Of a stretch of 64,000 nucleotides of DNA, positions 11,007 through 23,356 are shown piece by piece. Position numbers and translations under genes: made by a program. The notes under the pieces were generated by a model. It ran no database searches and was not told where the DNA came from. It saw only the letters and a program-made list of their open reading frames with translations. How positions within the stretch are numbered: the stretch's first letter is position 1; each line of letters opens with the position of its first letter. The stretch is from Bombyx mori (Eukaryota > Arthropoda > Insecta > Lepidoptera > Bombycidae). The stretch spans positions 4,853,501 to 4,917,500 of the forward strand of contig NC_085121.1 of NCBI RefSeq assembly GCF_030269925.1. The letters are read 5' to 3'.

Positions 11007-11434
11007 TTTTTTTTATTGCTTGGATGGATGGACGAGCTCACAGCCCACCTGGTGTTAAGTAGGTACTTACCGGAGCTCATAGACATCTACGACGTAAATG
11101 CGCCACCTACCTTGAGATATAAGTTTAAAGGTCCCACCCTTCAAACCGAAACGCATTACTGCTTCATGGCAGAAATAGGTAGGGTGGTGGTACCTACCCG
11201 CGCGGTCTCACAAAAGGTGTACCTACCTCCTACCACCAGTAATTACGCAAATTATAATTTTGCGGATTTGATTTTTTTCACACGGTGTTATTCCTTCACC
11301 GTGGAAGTCAATCGTGAACATTTATTGAGTATGGATTTTCTTTAGAAAAATTGGTACCCGCCTGGTTTTCGAACACCGGTGCATCGCTGAACACGAATGC
11401 TCCGGACGTTTTATCCTTTAGGCCACGACGACTT
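11007..11434 (-). mobile_element. Bm1 SINE, full length
   Basis: Reading minus, the head GTCGTGGCCTAAAGGATAAAA carries a pol III A-box-like block, and the B-box region near GTTCGAA follows about 40 bases later. Then come the Bm1 body (GGTACC, GTGAAGCAGTAATGCG, CTTATATCTCAAGGT) and a poly(A) tail (T-run at 11007). tRNA-derived SINEs of this kind are copied by a partner LINE. Several substitutions and small insertions are visible, so it is not the youngest copy here. Confidence 0.9.
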
Positions 11435-11475
11435 CTCGCACTCTTTCGCACTGTGGGCCAAACTGTCATCAGCCT

Positions 11476-11586
11476 TTTTTTTTATTGACCTTGCAGACGA
11501 GCATACGGCCCACCTGATGGTGAGTGGTTACCGTCGCCCATGGACTTCAGCAATGCCAGGGGCAGAGCCAAGCCGCTGCCTACCGC
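11476..11586 (-). mobile_element. Family B element, 3' half
   Basis: T-run, then the reverse complement of the B tail through GGCAGCGGCTTGGCTCTGCC; truncated beyond CTACCGCA. Confidence 0.8.
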
Positions 11587-11711
11587 AACCTGCGCAGTGG
11601 TGGAAGACTAGACCGGAAATAGTTATCTTCTGCAACCTTGGCGACCGACCAAAAATCACGGCTCTCGGAGGGATAGCTGTTTAATCGTTTTTCAATTTTG
11701 ACATCTAGAAC

Positions 11712-11775
11712 TATTGCGTTCATCCAGAATGCATTTCAAGGCGCTTTTTTGTTACATGTCATCCCGCTTAGAACA
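11712..11775 (+). repeat. Old family B fragment
   Basis: CATCCAGAATGCATTTC...TTTTTTGTTACATGTCATCCCGC aligns with the 5' part of family B with many differences. Confidence 0.4.
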
Positions 11776-11810
11776 AAATTCTCTGCTCGGTGTTGTGTAG
11801 TGAGGCTTTA

Positions 11811-12081
11811 AATAATAAATAATAATAAATAAATATTTACTAACAATCACACCACGTTATCTGGTCCCGTGATAAGTTCGTAAAGAACTTGTGTTACAGG
11901 TACTAGATAACGGATATAAATGTAAGATTTTTATTATACACATACATATATTTAATATACCTCCATAACCCTGGAAAAGACATTTATATTTATCATACAA
12001 ATATCTTCCCTTGGCGGGATTCGAACCCGCGACCCCCGTGTGTAGTGACCATGTCACTTACCACTACACCAGACGGCCGTT
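11811..12081 (-). mobile_element. tRNA-derived SINE (family T), copy 1
   Basis: On the minus strand the head GGCCGTCTGGTGTAGTGG holds an A box (TGGTGTAGTGG) and, about 45 bases on, a perfect B box GGTTCGAATCC. The body continues to an (AAATA)-type tail at the left end. A near copy lies at 23357-23622. tRNA finders are likely to flag the head as a pseudo-tRNA; the anticodon arm lacks a normal seven-base loop with T33. Confidence 0.75.
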
Positions 12082-12099
12082 CTACTTACTTGCTTTACT

Positions 12100-12183
12100 G
12101 TGTCCTTGGTGTTATAGTCGTCCATGAACGACGGTGGCCACCGTCAGAAGGGCCGTATTCTCATTTGCCTACGAAGGCAATAA
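12100..12183 (+). repeat. Old family B tail
   Basis: GGCCGTATTCTCATTTGCCTACGAAGGCAATAA-type ending, diverged from the B consensus. Confidence 0.4.
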
Positions 12184-13399
12184 CATTCCATTGCTACGGT
12201 ACGCATTTTATTGTTTCTCTATTACGACTCGTGAAAACATATAATTGGCTTTCAAAATAACACATATTATCTATATATTTGATTTTAGTCTTCATAATAA
12301 AATAAAGTTTTCCGTTCAATACCACAATTATGTACTTAATTAGTGAAACCAAGTACACAGTGTGTTTCCTTAAATTAAAAATTACATTAGACAATTTAGG
12401 CATTTAATTAAAGTTCCAATCCTCAACATTCTGTATTCATTAAGCGAGTCGATCGACCAATAAAACATTGCTCTAAAGTACACGAATCCCTAATAATATT
12501 TTCCAATTAAGGGAACATTGATTTTGGCTTCGATAGGCAAACGAATATACGACAGAATTTGTTCGTATTTGTGGTGTGAAAGTGAAATAAAATAACGTGT
12601 ATGACGCGTTAATAGTCGTTGTGACCTAAAGATAAGATACCCGTCGGTATAATCACGTCAAACGATGCGACTGTATCGTCGTTCAAATCACACAGATAGA
12701 TACCAATGTTTCTCAGTCAATATATATTTAACACTTGTTCACGAATGACTTTTATAATGTCAGAACAATATCGTGTATTACAATGAAACCCACCAAATTT
12801 ATAAATTTACGTAATCTATCGGTGTCATAGGTTAGAACAATGTACACGAAGATTCCACTATGCTGCTTATTACTGGCGCGATGAAGATACTGCATTCGAG
12901 TGCGAAGAGTGAGATTGTCGTGATACAATTTAATTACTTATTCACAAATATTGCACCTTCTTTTTTTGATGCAAAATTATATTGGATGTGTTGGCGTGGA
13001 CGCTACCCTGTATCCTGGAGCCAGAGAATCTGGTTGCTAATTAGTGGTTCAAATCTGGGTAGTCCATGCCTGAGGTTTGGCTTAGGTCGCTGTCCAACTG
13101 TCATAGCGATTCGCACGCCAGACGAGCACCCCTGAGATTCAAGAAGACTACATCTTCATGTCGATTTTCGTCTTGAAACAAAGCGACCGAGTGATGTAAT
13201 GTCGCGCTCCTTGACCTACGCTGGTTATAATCCAGCAGGTTATTCTGGGGCTATGAGTTGGTGATCACAAGTGGCCTTTGGAGAGCCAGCCGACTAACAA
13301 GGGTGGCGGTAGTGCCGTCCGTGGACCGGAGTTTCATGGAGGAATATATGTCCCCAGCGTACTAAGCGCATCGCCTTTTATCTCTGATGAGTGAGAGCG
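12184..13399. other. Intergenic, nothing firmly recognised
   Basis: AT-rich up to 12960. The 12990-13380 part is more GC-rich and may be an old retroelement, but no motif is readable. Confidence 0.4.
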
Positions 13400-13493
13400 G
13401 AAGCTGTGTCCCAAGATGGGTAGTGGCATTTACGTTATGACATCCATACTAAGTGGGCCGTGAGCTCGTTTAGCCGTGTGTGCAATAAAAAGA
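13400..13493 (+). repeat. Old Bm1-like tail
   Basis: CATTTACGTTATGACATCCA ... GGGCCGTGAGCTCGTTTAGCC and an A-rich end resemble a diverged Bm1 3' end. Confidence 0.45.
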
Positions 13494-16074
13494 AATACGA
13501 TATATATAAAACGACAAACAAACATTCCCTCCAGCTGTGACAGCTATTTCACATGAGATATTCAGGCAGTAATGTCCAACAGAACAAGACTTTAGATATC
13601 TCAAGAGTTTTATGGCCGCCTTAAGCTTGTTCTGTTTCAGTTGTGGTTAGAACGTACATGTCTGCTTCATTACCAGAATATCCTGTTTGACCTAATTTGT
13701 GTTGATTTATTGTAGCTCGGATATAAAATGATAATTTATTAATCGAATTTTTATACGTTTCCCGACAAAATGAATGTTTGCTGAAATGCTTTTTCTTTAC
13801 ATTATTGGAAGCTGTTTATCTACATATACAAATAAAATATGTTATTGTTTATTCAACTAACTACATATAAACATATGTATATAATATATCTGATTTGTGT
13901 TGATGGACAATTTTAATTTAATACTATGCTATGCTAATTTAAGCCGTATTTTTTAAATCTATTTTATTCCTGGTAATTTTACTCGGAGCTTTTATTCGCG
14001 CTGGTAAGTAGTGGGTATCATCGAATTGCCTATGTCGTGAAACAATCGTCAGTTATCGTAGTTAGGTTTTTTTTATTAAATCTACTAAGACTTTGACCTC
14101 ATATTTCATATCTCGCCTCGTGTTTTCCATTGCTATTAGATATGGACTAAAGTACCAAAACAGAGGGTCTCGTAATCATTATATCCACACCAGGTATCAT
14201 TCCTACCAATCTTAAACATAAAATAGGCGAGATATTTATTGCATTTACGTTTGACCTAATTTAAGTTCAACTGGAACACCATTATTTGTAGAGTGCAGTG
14301 TTTTTAAAATTTAGTTTTCTTTGAAACAGCCTTCTTGGCTCTGCTTTCGTTTAGTATAAATAAGAGTAATGACCTCTATAATAGCTTTGGTATACCGTTT
14401 AAAAGTATACCACAAAAATACATTTGAATTTAATAATTAGTAATATTAATAATTAGTTATAATTAATAATAGTAATAATTTACTATTTGAATTATAAATT
14501 TAAAAACCGATGTTAAAGTTTTCGGTATTTTTGTGTGAAATTAAATGAATGTGTAGAAGTATTTTTTATACAAAAAAAAGACTGTAGCTAGCAAAATTCC
14601 AATTTCAATGAATAACAACTTCGATGCGCACGACCACGACAATTGTTAAGTATTTAAAATGAAAATAATATAACGATAATAAAAAAAGCGAGATTAAACC
14701 GTTAAAGTGGTTTTAATGATATCTACGATTCACGAAAACCGTAATACTACTACATAGTAAGTAAGTAAGTAAATACTACAAAATGAAAACAACAAAATTT
14801 TTGAATCACAAATAAATGACAAAACGAACGTGTATTTATTGAGTTTGCTAGGAACAAACGTAACTCAAGCTAATGGCAGGTTATTTTTCAGTTATGTCTC
14901 GATATACTAGAATTAATGGTAACGATGGAAGGAAATTCGGGAGGAATCTCCTTATAAATAGGCAGTATCGACTATAATAGATAGATATAAAAATGTCTCT
15001 TGAACGAGATATTAAAATCAGTTTTGGTATGTTTTTATAATAACGTTTGTCCATTAATCGGAATACTAAACATTACCTCCAGATTTCGATTCTTTTTATC
15101 ACATCCATTTTCTCTTTTGCTATTAATATTTTGAAAAAAAAATTAGTTACTCAGTATTATAATGTTAATTTACTCAGTATTATAATGGTAACACTAAGGC
15201 TCGTCAGTAGCTACTAAAAAAGGAAATAAAAAGAAAATTACTTTACAAAAAGAAGGGAAAACTTGGCTTGGATACTTACTTGGCTTTGACTATCTATTAT
15301 ATATGTATAAATAAATTTGTCATAGCTTACTTTCTTGTGACCTCTTAAACCTCACACTTATAATAGCATCCTGCCTACAGAAATTCGTCGAATAACTGGC
15401 ATTAAAACATTCTCCATTTTTTTAGTATTTTGCTATACATAGTAATGAAATTTGAGTGAGATTGGGAGCACTCGTATTCTGCCATCTATTGAGAAATAGT
15501 AAAAACTCGACACATTATAGAGAATAAATTTGAAATTTGTGTGATGCGTATGTTTCAGGGGTTAAGTGATATTAAAACATCGTGCACTGTAATTAGGTAC
15601 CAAATTTTGAACAAATATGATCAAAAATTACAATTTTCTTTGTTTTCACTTGTGTTGTTATTGAAATACACTATTAAGTTTTCAATTTTATATGAGAATT
15701 CTTTTGGTGTTGGTGAATTAGTTAGCCAATAAAGTGTTCATTTTTCTATATTTGAAACCATAAAAAACGCACTTTAATTAAAACTGATAGCGCGCACTTC
15801 GTTCTACGTTTTTTTTTCTGAAATGTCAACATTATCTGTACAAAACTTTAACACGATTGGGTAAAATACCCACGAAAACATAGTTCGAGCTGTACTTACT
15901 GTAACTTTATTGTACTATGCGTATAAATAACCGTCGCATAATTGGAAAGGAATTAGTTGATAAAGTTTCTTGTATGAAATGGTAATCGTAAGAAAAAAAT
16001 ATATACATACATATTATATAAACTCATAGAGTTTAGTTAAATTGAAAATAAGCTTAACAATAAAAGAAGGTGGC
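13494..16074. other. Long AT-rich intergenic stretch
   Basis: No gene seen. Contains a short (AAGT)n-like run at 14757-14772, the word GATTAAACCGTTAAAGTGG near 14692 that recurs elsewhere, and a small direct repeat TTACTCAGTATTATAATG near 15146 and 15170. Confidence 0.45.
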
Positions 16075-16263
16075 TTACAACGCGCTACTGGCTCTTCTGT
16101 GCAATAATTGAAGGAGGCTTCCATCACCAGCTGAAGAGCAGAGGCTCCTGGAGCGAGTTCTTCTTTCCCCGTCCCTGTCACCACGGTCGCGCCATCGCGC
16201 CATCAGCGACTCCAAACACAGCATCGCGCCACCATCGCACACCATCCGGGCTAGTTTTTCCAA
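16075..16263 (-). other. GC-rich island with open minus frame, possible exon
   Basis: About 190 bp of markedly higher GC and CpG content than its surroundings. The minus frame is open and Arg/Ser/Leu-rich (for example R-W-R-D-R-G-D-R-D-G-E-R-R). It has no ATG at its start, and a GTAAGC donor-like site lies at its downstream end near 16080. I recognise no protein family. It could be an exon of a spliced gene, a first exon or promoter, or an old insertion. Confidence 0.3.
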
Positions 16264-16966
16264 ACTTCGTAATACCGAATAAAATTGCTTTTCACTTCTA
16301 AGTTTAGAGACAACAGCTCGTCAGTTGTTTCACATTTTTTATTATCTATTATACTTATTTTATTTATTATACTATATTCGATTTATATTGCGATATATAT
16401 TTAGTATTTATTTATTTAATTAAGTCTTCTTAAAGCCTTTTTAAATACTCGTACATGTGCTTAATTTAATTAAGTTCAGATTTGGTAGATGAAAATATCT
16501 AGAGATTTACTTTCTATTCTACTATGCACTCCTTCGTTCAATTCATTCGATTGAGGAAGTGATCATGGTACGTGTCCAATCTTCATCAGCATTCGATAAT
16601 TTTCGAGTTGTATAGAAAAGGTTTTTTCTTTTACCATACAATTAAACGTCAACGATTTTCTTATTTAGGACGTATTGAATAATGATATTAGTTACAATGA
16701 CCTTATTTTGAAATCACGGCACGACACGTAAAATTTAAACAGAAAAAAAAAACACTTCAAGTAAAAATTAATACAACACGGGGCAATGTTAATCATGTAA
16801 CGGCACGGCATTAAGTCAGATTTGCACAGTGCTACAATCGCATTAGTAAATGGGGCGAACTCGTTACATCACGCGAAAATCCAGGTGCTATACTCGTATA
16901 GAAAATGGTGCAATGCATGTATTATGGTGAGAGTCTTGAAACTGTTACGGCCATAGAGTCGAATTT
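16264..16966. other. AT-rich intergenic, nothing recognised
   Basis: No supported feature. Confidence 0.45.
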
Positions 16967-17167
16967 GTGTTGTTTATTATAAAGTTTTCCGAGGGCCGGC
17001 GACGGCTTGCGGTTGGCGGCACGACGCGTCACCTTCGGAGGCTACTTTACAACTGGCGAGCGATGTCGGTGCTACGTCTGCGGCACGTAGACGTAGCTGT
17101 AGCACTGGCGCTACGAGGCTACAACTTAGACGTTAAAATCATTTTCGCTACAATTCGACCATTGTAA
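16967..17167. other. Second GC-rich island, possible exon or promoter
   Basis: CpG-dense 200 bp open in both directions (plus: Arg/Leu-rich; minus: A-D-V-A-P-T-S-L-A-S-C and Q-A-V-A-G-P-R). No homology recognised. Lies about 700 bp from the island at 16075-16263 and stands out in the same way. Confidence 0.25.
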
Positions 17168-17451
17168 CTGCATAAAATGATGTCCATGCATGATGTCTAC
17201 GTAGCAATTTTCTGAAATTCGTAGGCGAGTCTCGTGCAGTAATTATCTTGTCGTGTCAAAACATTTCAATATTTAATAACGGTATTTAAATAGAAATACA
17301 ACGAATTTGTTTTTGAAAAAATTTAGTTATTAAGAATTTATGAAAATAATACAAGATACGTCAGCCTATCGCTTCATATAGGACTTAGTTACCCTGATTA
17401 GTGACCTAGTATTAGGATGACTGAGTTCTACTCCTGGTCAGAGCTATAAAT

Positions 17452-17582
17452 TTTTTTATTGCCCTTTTAGGCAGACGAGTATACGGCCCACCTGATGGTG
17501 AGTGGTTACCGTCGCCCATGGACTTCAGCAATGCCAGGGGCAGAGCCAAGCCGCTGCCTACCGCAGCCAAGCCGCTGCCTAC
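17452..17582 (-). mobile_element. Family B element, 3' half
   Basis: T-run then the B tail in reverse. The block AGCCAAGCCGCTGCCTAC is tandemly doubled at the truncated end. Confidence 0.8.
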
Positions 17583-18204
17583 ATATTTTTGATATAGTCT
17601 GCATATTTGGAGTCTGTTGGTACACAAGTTATAATGTTGCTTAGGGATCGCTAATTTTAGACGCATATATAATTTTATTAATACAGTAAAGTGTCAGTAA
17701 TGTAGACGTGAAACAAAACTAATCTGCTAGGGTATTCCAGCATGTTTCATTTGGCGACTACGGAGACAGCGGGAATATACAATATTCTGTTATTAAAATC
17801 TGAATATCGACAGCGCAGTTGTCATGAGAAGAAGTCTCTTGGTGTGAACGGTGAACGAAATGAAATACGTGCTCTATAGCTGATGAAATGGAGAATAAAA
17901 ATCTATCTCGTGTTTTATTTGACTTTGAAATGAAACATAAATATATATTTAAATATGTACAGCGCTCTGTGTTTATCGTGAATTTTTTACAATCTTGTTA
18001 TTGGATTGAAAATATATTTGAAATGAATTCAATTTTGGTTCGTTACAGTTTCGATCATGAACGATACTGAAGATGATATTGCAATAATGTAGATCAATCG
18101 GTTGTTGTTGGCATACACAAGTCATGGCAACGCACGCTTAATCGTTTGGCCTCCTCTGAGTATGCTTCAAGCGATTAGACAGGGAAATTCAACACGAAAT
18201 TGAG
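17583..18204. other. AT-rich intergenic, nothing recognised
   Basis: No supported feature. Confidence 0.45.
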
Positions 18205-18446
18205 TTTTTTTTTTATTACTTAGCTGGGTGGACGAGCGCACAGCCCACCTGGTGTTAAGTGGTCACTGAAGCCCATAGACATCTACAAGGTAAATGCGCC
18301 ACCTTGAGATATAAGTTCTAAGGTCTCAGTATAGTTACAACGGCTGCCCCGCCCTTAAAACCGAAACGCATTACTGCTTCACGGCAGAAATAGGCAGGGC
18401 GGTGGTACCTACCCGTGCGGACTCACAAGAGGTCCTGCCACCAGTA
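18205..18446 (-). mobile_element. Bm1 SINE, 5'-truncated
   Basis: T-run through the Bm1 body to the GGTCCTGCCACCAGTA block; head absent. Confidence 0.85.
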
Positions 18447-19078
18447 GTTAAATTAATTTAAATATGTTTGAGTAAGTTTTCAGTGTTTTTTCACTTGCAT
18501 AAATGGGTCCATGAAGATCACTGGGTGTTACAAATTTGCTTTCTAATAATTTAATAATTAGTTAGAGATAATAACTATTGTAGCATAGGTTCGCGTTCGA
18601 TACGTGAACGAATCTGTTATTTTTGTCGAAGTTATTTAATATTTGGTATCGTGGTATGCTTTATCTAGTACGAGTATATGTCTGTCTCCGTCACACATAG
18701 AAAGTCCGCCAGAGACGCCGAATGGGAATGTATTTTTTGTAGTGAGATTTTTTTTGAACTAGAATAATTATGCAAAAATATCGAAATCAATATTTAATTG
18801 TTCGTAAACACATTATTTTTAAGACTTAGTATATTTAAGTCACAAAAATTCAAGTTTCAAATATCACTCACTATCTTTGAAAAAATAATGGAATCGCATT
18901 ACAGCCCCCACAATCTTTTGTTTATTTTTCGTAATTGATAACAAAACTACATGTTATTACTAAATTATATATATTTAATCTGTGCTAAATAATCAACTTT
19001 CTCTCCATATAACATTAACACTCTTCAATGGCAAGTTTGTCTATATGCTCTTAAAAATAGAGAAATATAATTTATTAT
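18447..19078. other. AT-rich intergenic, nothing recognised
   Basis: No supported feature. Confidence 0.45.
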
Positions 19079-20357
19079 GCGCAACTAAGTTCTCACTGTT
19101 TGTCAATATATGACTGTAGTAATAAGTGCTGATCGATGTTCACAGATCTAAAACTTTGTGAACGAATCTTGGTTGGATTTATAGCAAAGAAACTGCTTTG
19201 ACCCATATTATTGATTTTGTTGTTACGTTGTGGTTGTGTGAAAATATCTGATTTTATACCAGCACAGAGCTATTTGCGGGAAGTATGGTTTTTTTTTTTA
19301 TTCCAAAAAACAGAGGCTGAAGCACATCGAGAGCCTCAAAAAGTTTACGCCGAATCTGCTCTGAGCCCAACAACGTGTAGTAACGTGAAGGAAAGCCAAA
19401 AACTTGGATGTAGCTGAATTATAGCCATTGCTCAATAAGGATCCGTATCAAACGCAAGATCAGCTTGATTCAGCATTAAGTGTTACTAGAGTACTAACAC
19501 CAAGGCGTTTCCAAGCGATTGTATATTTCGGAAATTATTTAAAAGCAAAGGAACTTGGGATTCTTATAAGTTAAAGCCAAGAGAGGTTGAGCGTCGTTTT
19601 TTGGTCAGCGAACAACTGCTCCAGCTGTATAAAACGAAGAGTTTTCTAAATTGCACCATGACGGGCCATGGCCTCAATTTGCCAAACAATTTCTCATGAG
19701 AAATCGTTTCAATGCAGCAAATTAAAAAGAAAAAAAACTTGGGAACAGCCCGGTCATGCTGTCATGCTTCTACGTCGTCGGTTTGGTGGAACATTGACAC
19801 TGGGAAGATTATGCTGTATATTTAGTGGGACCAGGACGTGTTATTTGTTATGAGCTTTTCAAACCGAAAGGTATGGAACTCAATTAATAAGATTGCAATG
19901 CACCGGGACACTGCGCGAAATACAACCAGAGGCACAATCAAGTGTTTCTCTCGCACGATAACCTTCGATCTCGATTTGCCAAACGTGTTAAAACCTACTT
20001 GGAAACGCTCAATAGAGACTTTTTACCGCACTCGCCATATTGCTTAAATATTGCGGCGTTCGATTATTATTTTTTGAGTTCGATAGTACGTGATCTGGTT
20101 GATCAGATATTATATTGTTATATTATATTATATCATATTGTTCCATTCATGTACAGACTTGAAAGAATGGCTTAATTGGTGGATAGCCTTAAAATATGAA
20201 CACTTCTATCGTCAAGATATTCGAATTCTGCCAGATAGATAGGAAAAAGTTGTAGCTAGTGATAGGTAATACTTTGGATGATTCAATTCTAAGCATTTTG
20301 TTACAATAAAGTAGCGTTCCCTTTTTTAAAAAAAACCAGCGAGAACTTAGTTGCGGA
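19079..20357 (+). pseudogene. Decayed mariner transposon with both terminal repeats
   Basis: GCAACTAAGTTCTCACTG at 19081-19098 is matched in inverted form by CAGCGAGAACTTAGTTGC at 20337-20354 (one mismatch). The 1.28 kb between is the right size for a mariner. Translated pieces in different frames follow mariner transposase order: a K-V-Y-A-E-S-A-L-S-P-T-T-C block near 19345, then D-P-Y-Q-T-Q-D-Q-L-D-S-A-L and L-K-P-R-E-V-E-R-R-F near 19440-19610, a W-D-Q block near 19825, H-D-N and V-K-T-Y-L-E-T-L near 19955-20010, and the C-terminal W-I-A-L-K-Y-E-H-F-Y near 20185. Many stops, frameshifts and gaps, so it is inactive and old. Confidence 0.85.
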
Positions 20358-21242
20358 CCTTATAGCACATATAACACTAGCTGTTTTCAAAAGATAATGT
20401 AAACAAACAGAGTGATATAGGTATATGCTTTGACGAGAAAAATCATTATATTAAGATAACGAAAATATGAGACAAAGCGGTGTTTTTCGAGGAAGAGAAT
20501 ATGTGACTGTGAGTTACTTGTTAACAAAACACGTCATCTGCAAATACACATCCATCCTTTGATGAGAAATACGTCGAACCTCGCTCTAACCCTTCATCCC
20601 TGATTATATTCATTACACTCAACACATTTTATTTGAAAATTCTACAGGACACAGAAACACGTAATTTCGATATACTCATGATAAATTTCAATTATTTTGC
20701 TTTTCTACTTTAGTTGTTACAACTAGTGTTAAAAACGTAAATTTTGAAGGTAAACAAATTACATTTTAATAAATGGTTACTTATCTAATTGTTTATCTGC
20801 CAATGTTTCTCGATAAAGAAGCCTTGTTTTAGTCCGTTTCGGAGAATATTAAATTTTAGTTTTCATTGGTGGTTAATAATTCTTTTATAACTAAGTCTGA
20901 ATGAAAATCCCGGAATTCTTTGAATACACCAAACGAACAACGACATTCATATTTGTTATGGTTGAAAACAAATAAAACTTGTAATGTGAAACAAATGTAT
21001 TAAAACTTTAGAAATATTGTTTTTTGTTTAGTTAGTAAACATACGATACAACATACGATTATTGAGCCTACGTGAACAACAGCCGTAGCTCGTTAAGCTT
21101 AACAATATGTAGCATGTCATTGAAATTATTTACTTGAAGTTCATGTCACTATTTGGGTAGTCGACCGTTCTTTATTCGACCTTCTTTATTAAAAACGGTA
21201 GACTTGGTACGATCTCAAATTAAATTTTAATATTTACATATA
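20358..21242. other. AT-rich intergenic, nothing recognised
   Basis: No supported feature. Confidence 0.45.
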
Positions 21243-21432
21243 TTTTTTTTATTGCTTAGATAAGTGGACGAGCTCATAGCCCACCTGGTGTTAAGTTTTT
21301 ACAGGAGCCCATAGACATCTACGACGTGAAATGCGCCACCCACCTTGAGTACAAGTTCTAAGGTCTAAAGTATAGTTATAATGGCTGCCCCACTCTTCAA
21401 TTCGAAACGCATTACTGCTTCACGGCAAAAGG
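21243..21432 (-). mobile_element. Bm1 SINE, truncated and diverged
   Basis: Tail and body recognisable to the TACTGCTTCACGGCA block; a small deletion lies near GTTTTTACAGG. Confidence 0.8.
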
Positions 21433-22099
21433 ACAGGACAACGTCTTTACGATCCGCTAGTATAATATAAAACATGTATAGAATACTGCATGTCCTCTTC
21501 ACAAGTCTTCGACATAATTAAAACTACTTTTACGATTTTGGTGAAGTATTGGAAACCTCGATATAATGAAAATAGAAAACGCGATATTTAACTGTAAAAT
21601 TAGTTTTAATTATGATGAATTAAATATATAATATAAATTAATTATGAAGAAACGTGTGAATGTAATTTGATAGACCAATGAATATCTAAAGTTGTGCGAT
21701 AAATGAGTTCAAAGTTATTTATAACGAAAGGAAGGAAGTCCTCTGATGTTGTCTGCAAACGTACCAGTGCTAGTACAGATTTGGAAAAATCCACAGCCAT
21801 TGGATTTTTTTAAAAATGAATTGGAATTAAATTTAGCCTGAAATTTTGTGGCTGCAAAAAAAATTTACACGTGGATCCAACGAAACATTCTGCTTAAAAT
21901 ATTTCGTTATATACGAACGAGTATGAAGACAGGAAGGCTCTGTCAAATTATGGCATCCGATCCCTTACCGACCACGGTCGAACAAACAACTGGGACAAGG
22001 GAAAAACGAGGAAAAATATATACAGAGAGCGAACGTATTTACACTATTGATTAACATAGTTTTATTACATTGTACTATAACATAGTCTATGATAAGGTG
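21433..22099. other. AT-rich intergenic, nothing recognised
   Basis: Contains a weak copy of the GATTAAACCGTAAAAG word near 21586. No gene seen. Confidence 0.4.
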
Positions 22100-22626
22100 T
22101 CATCGAGTTTTTACACCTAATTGTTCATGCAAGATTATTTGTATTTGACTCATGCCAATGTCTAAAGTTGCCTGAATTTCGCGGTATGTCACATGTCGAT
22201 CTTCCTCAATCAGCTTACGCACAGCATCAACGTTTTCTTGGGTGACTGCAGTTTTTGGACGACCTTGACGGGGATCATCACTGAGCTTGACACGTCCACG
22301 TTGAAACTCAGCAAACCAGCGATAAATTGTGGTTTTGGATGGGGCTTCATCACCAAATGCAGAAATCATCCGATCAACACACTGTTTTTGTGTTAAACCA
22401 CTTCGAAAGTCATAATAAATCATCGCTCTTGAATTTTCTCGAGTCAATTCCATTTTCTCAACGACTAAACAAGTTTGACAAAACCTCGTGATAAGACCGA
22501 GAATCTTTTTTTAAATAAATAAATGGTATTCGATTTTTGAAACCAAGGAGTTTTCAATTAAAAAGATTTTAATATGACAGGAACAGTGGAAATATTCCAT
22601 TCCCGATACTTTTAGTGCAGCCCTCG
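22100..22626 (-). mobile_element. Mariner 5' end with intact transposase N-terminus
   Basis: The minus-strand ORF at 22453-22100 (117 aa) is the DNA-binding part of a mariner transposase. A first helix-turn-helix reads R-A-M-I-Y-Y-D-F-R-S-G-L-T-Q-K-Q-C and leads to I-Y-R-W-F-A-E-F-Q-R-G-R. The linker D-D-P-R-Q-G-R-P follows, and the second helical unit ends H-E-Q-L-G-V-K. It stops where the catalytic DDD domain should begin, so it can bind DNA at most and cannot cut. Upstream, CTACGAGGGCTGCACTAAAAG next to TA at about 22627 looks like the 5' terminal repeat. No 3' terminal repeat is found: the copy lost its C-terminal two thirds. Confidence 0.85.
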
Positions 22627-23356
22627 TAGTAGGTTTATGAAGTTTCATGCATTTTACTTTGAAAGTAGCGGACTTCCATACAACCATTATTTTATCAATT
22701 TAGAGCGAAATTCTCAATAATCCGTCTTTAATCCTGATAACATAAAATAAACCAACAGCCAAAATTTTATGTTTTTATGTTAGGTTTAATCAGCCACTCA
22801 GTGAGTCAGGAAAATTAAATTATCCACATTAGTATTCTAAATAATAGTATGTGTTTGTTTGTTTGTCTTTCTTTCTCGTGAAATAAAGCAACAAATTGAC
22901 ATGTTTTTACAAAAAATAATAGTATCAGGTCAGGATAGTGACGTAGGTTACCTTTAATCTCGAAAAAGCATCTAATTCCAACGGGAAACTAATTGATTAC
23001 GTTTAGAAAAATTACACGACACTAGAGAAGAAATAATTAACACTTGTTCTTGACCACGCGGCAGATGGTATGCCACCATGACCTTAGTAGCTAGTACATG
23101 TATGTATGTATAAATTAAACTCACTCTTGAGCACACGTTAAAGTCAACTACATTCGATGAACAACGGTCAGTGGTCGAAGCTATAATTTAAAATACCAAC
23201 AAGCTGTCGACGTTAAGCATAAAAGCTTAAAGTATCCGCACATTGAACGAAAATACATAGATTCCGCCATTAAGATTGAGAACCATTTCATAGTTATTTA
23301 CCCCGTGTTGAAGTCGCTTCTCTTTTCAACGGATTCCGACCGAATCTTTTTAATAC
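22627..23356. other. AT-rich intergenic, nothing recognised
   Basis: No supported feature. Confidence 0.45.

Noticed and set aside
11016..11345. 109-codon plus frame (and similar frames at 45516-45872, 1039-1233, 57818-58084)
   Set aside because: These are chance openings through Bm1 sequence; the residue pattern simply repeats in every Bm1 copy.
12000..12081. A possible tRNA gene on the minus strand
   Set aside because: A and B boxes are present, but the anticodon arm is abnormal, no acceptor-stem pairing is convincing, and the same sequence with a SINE body recurs at 23357-23622.
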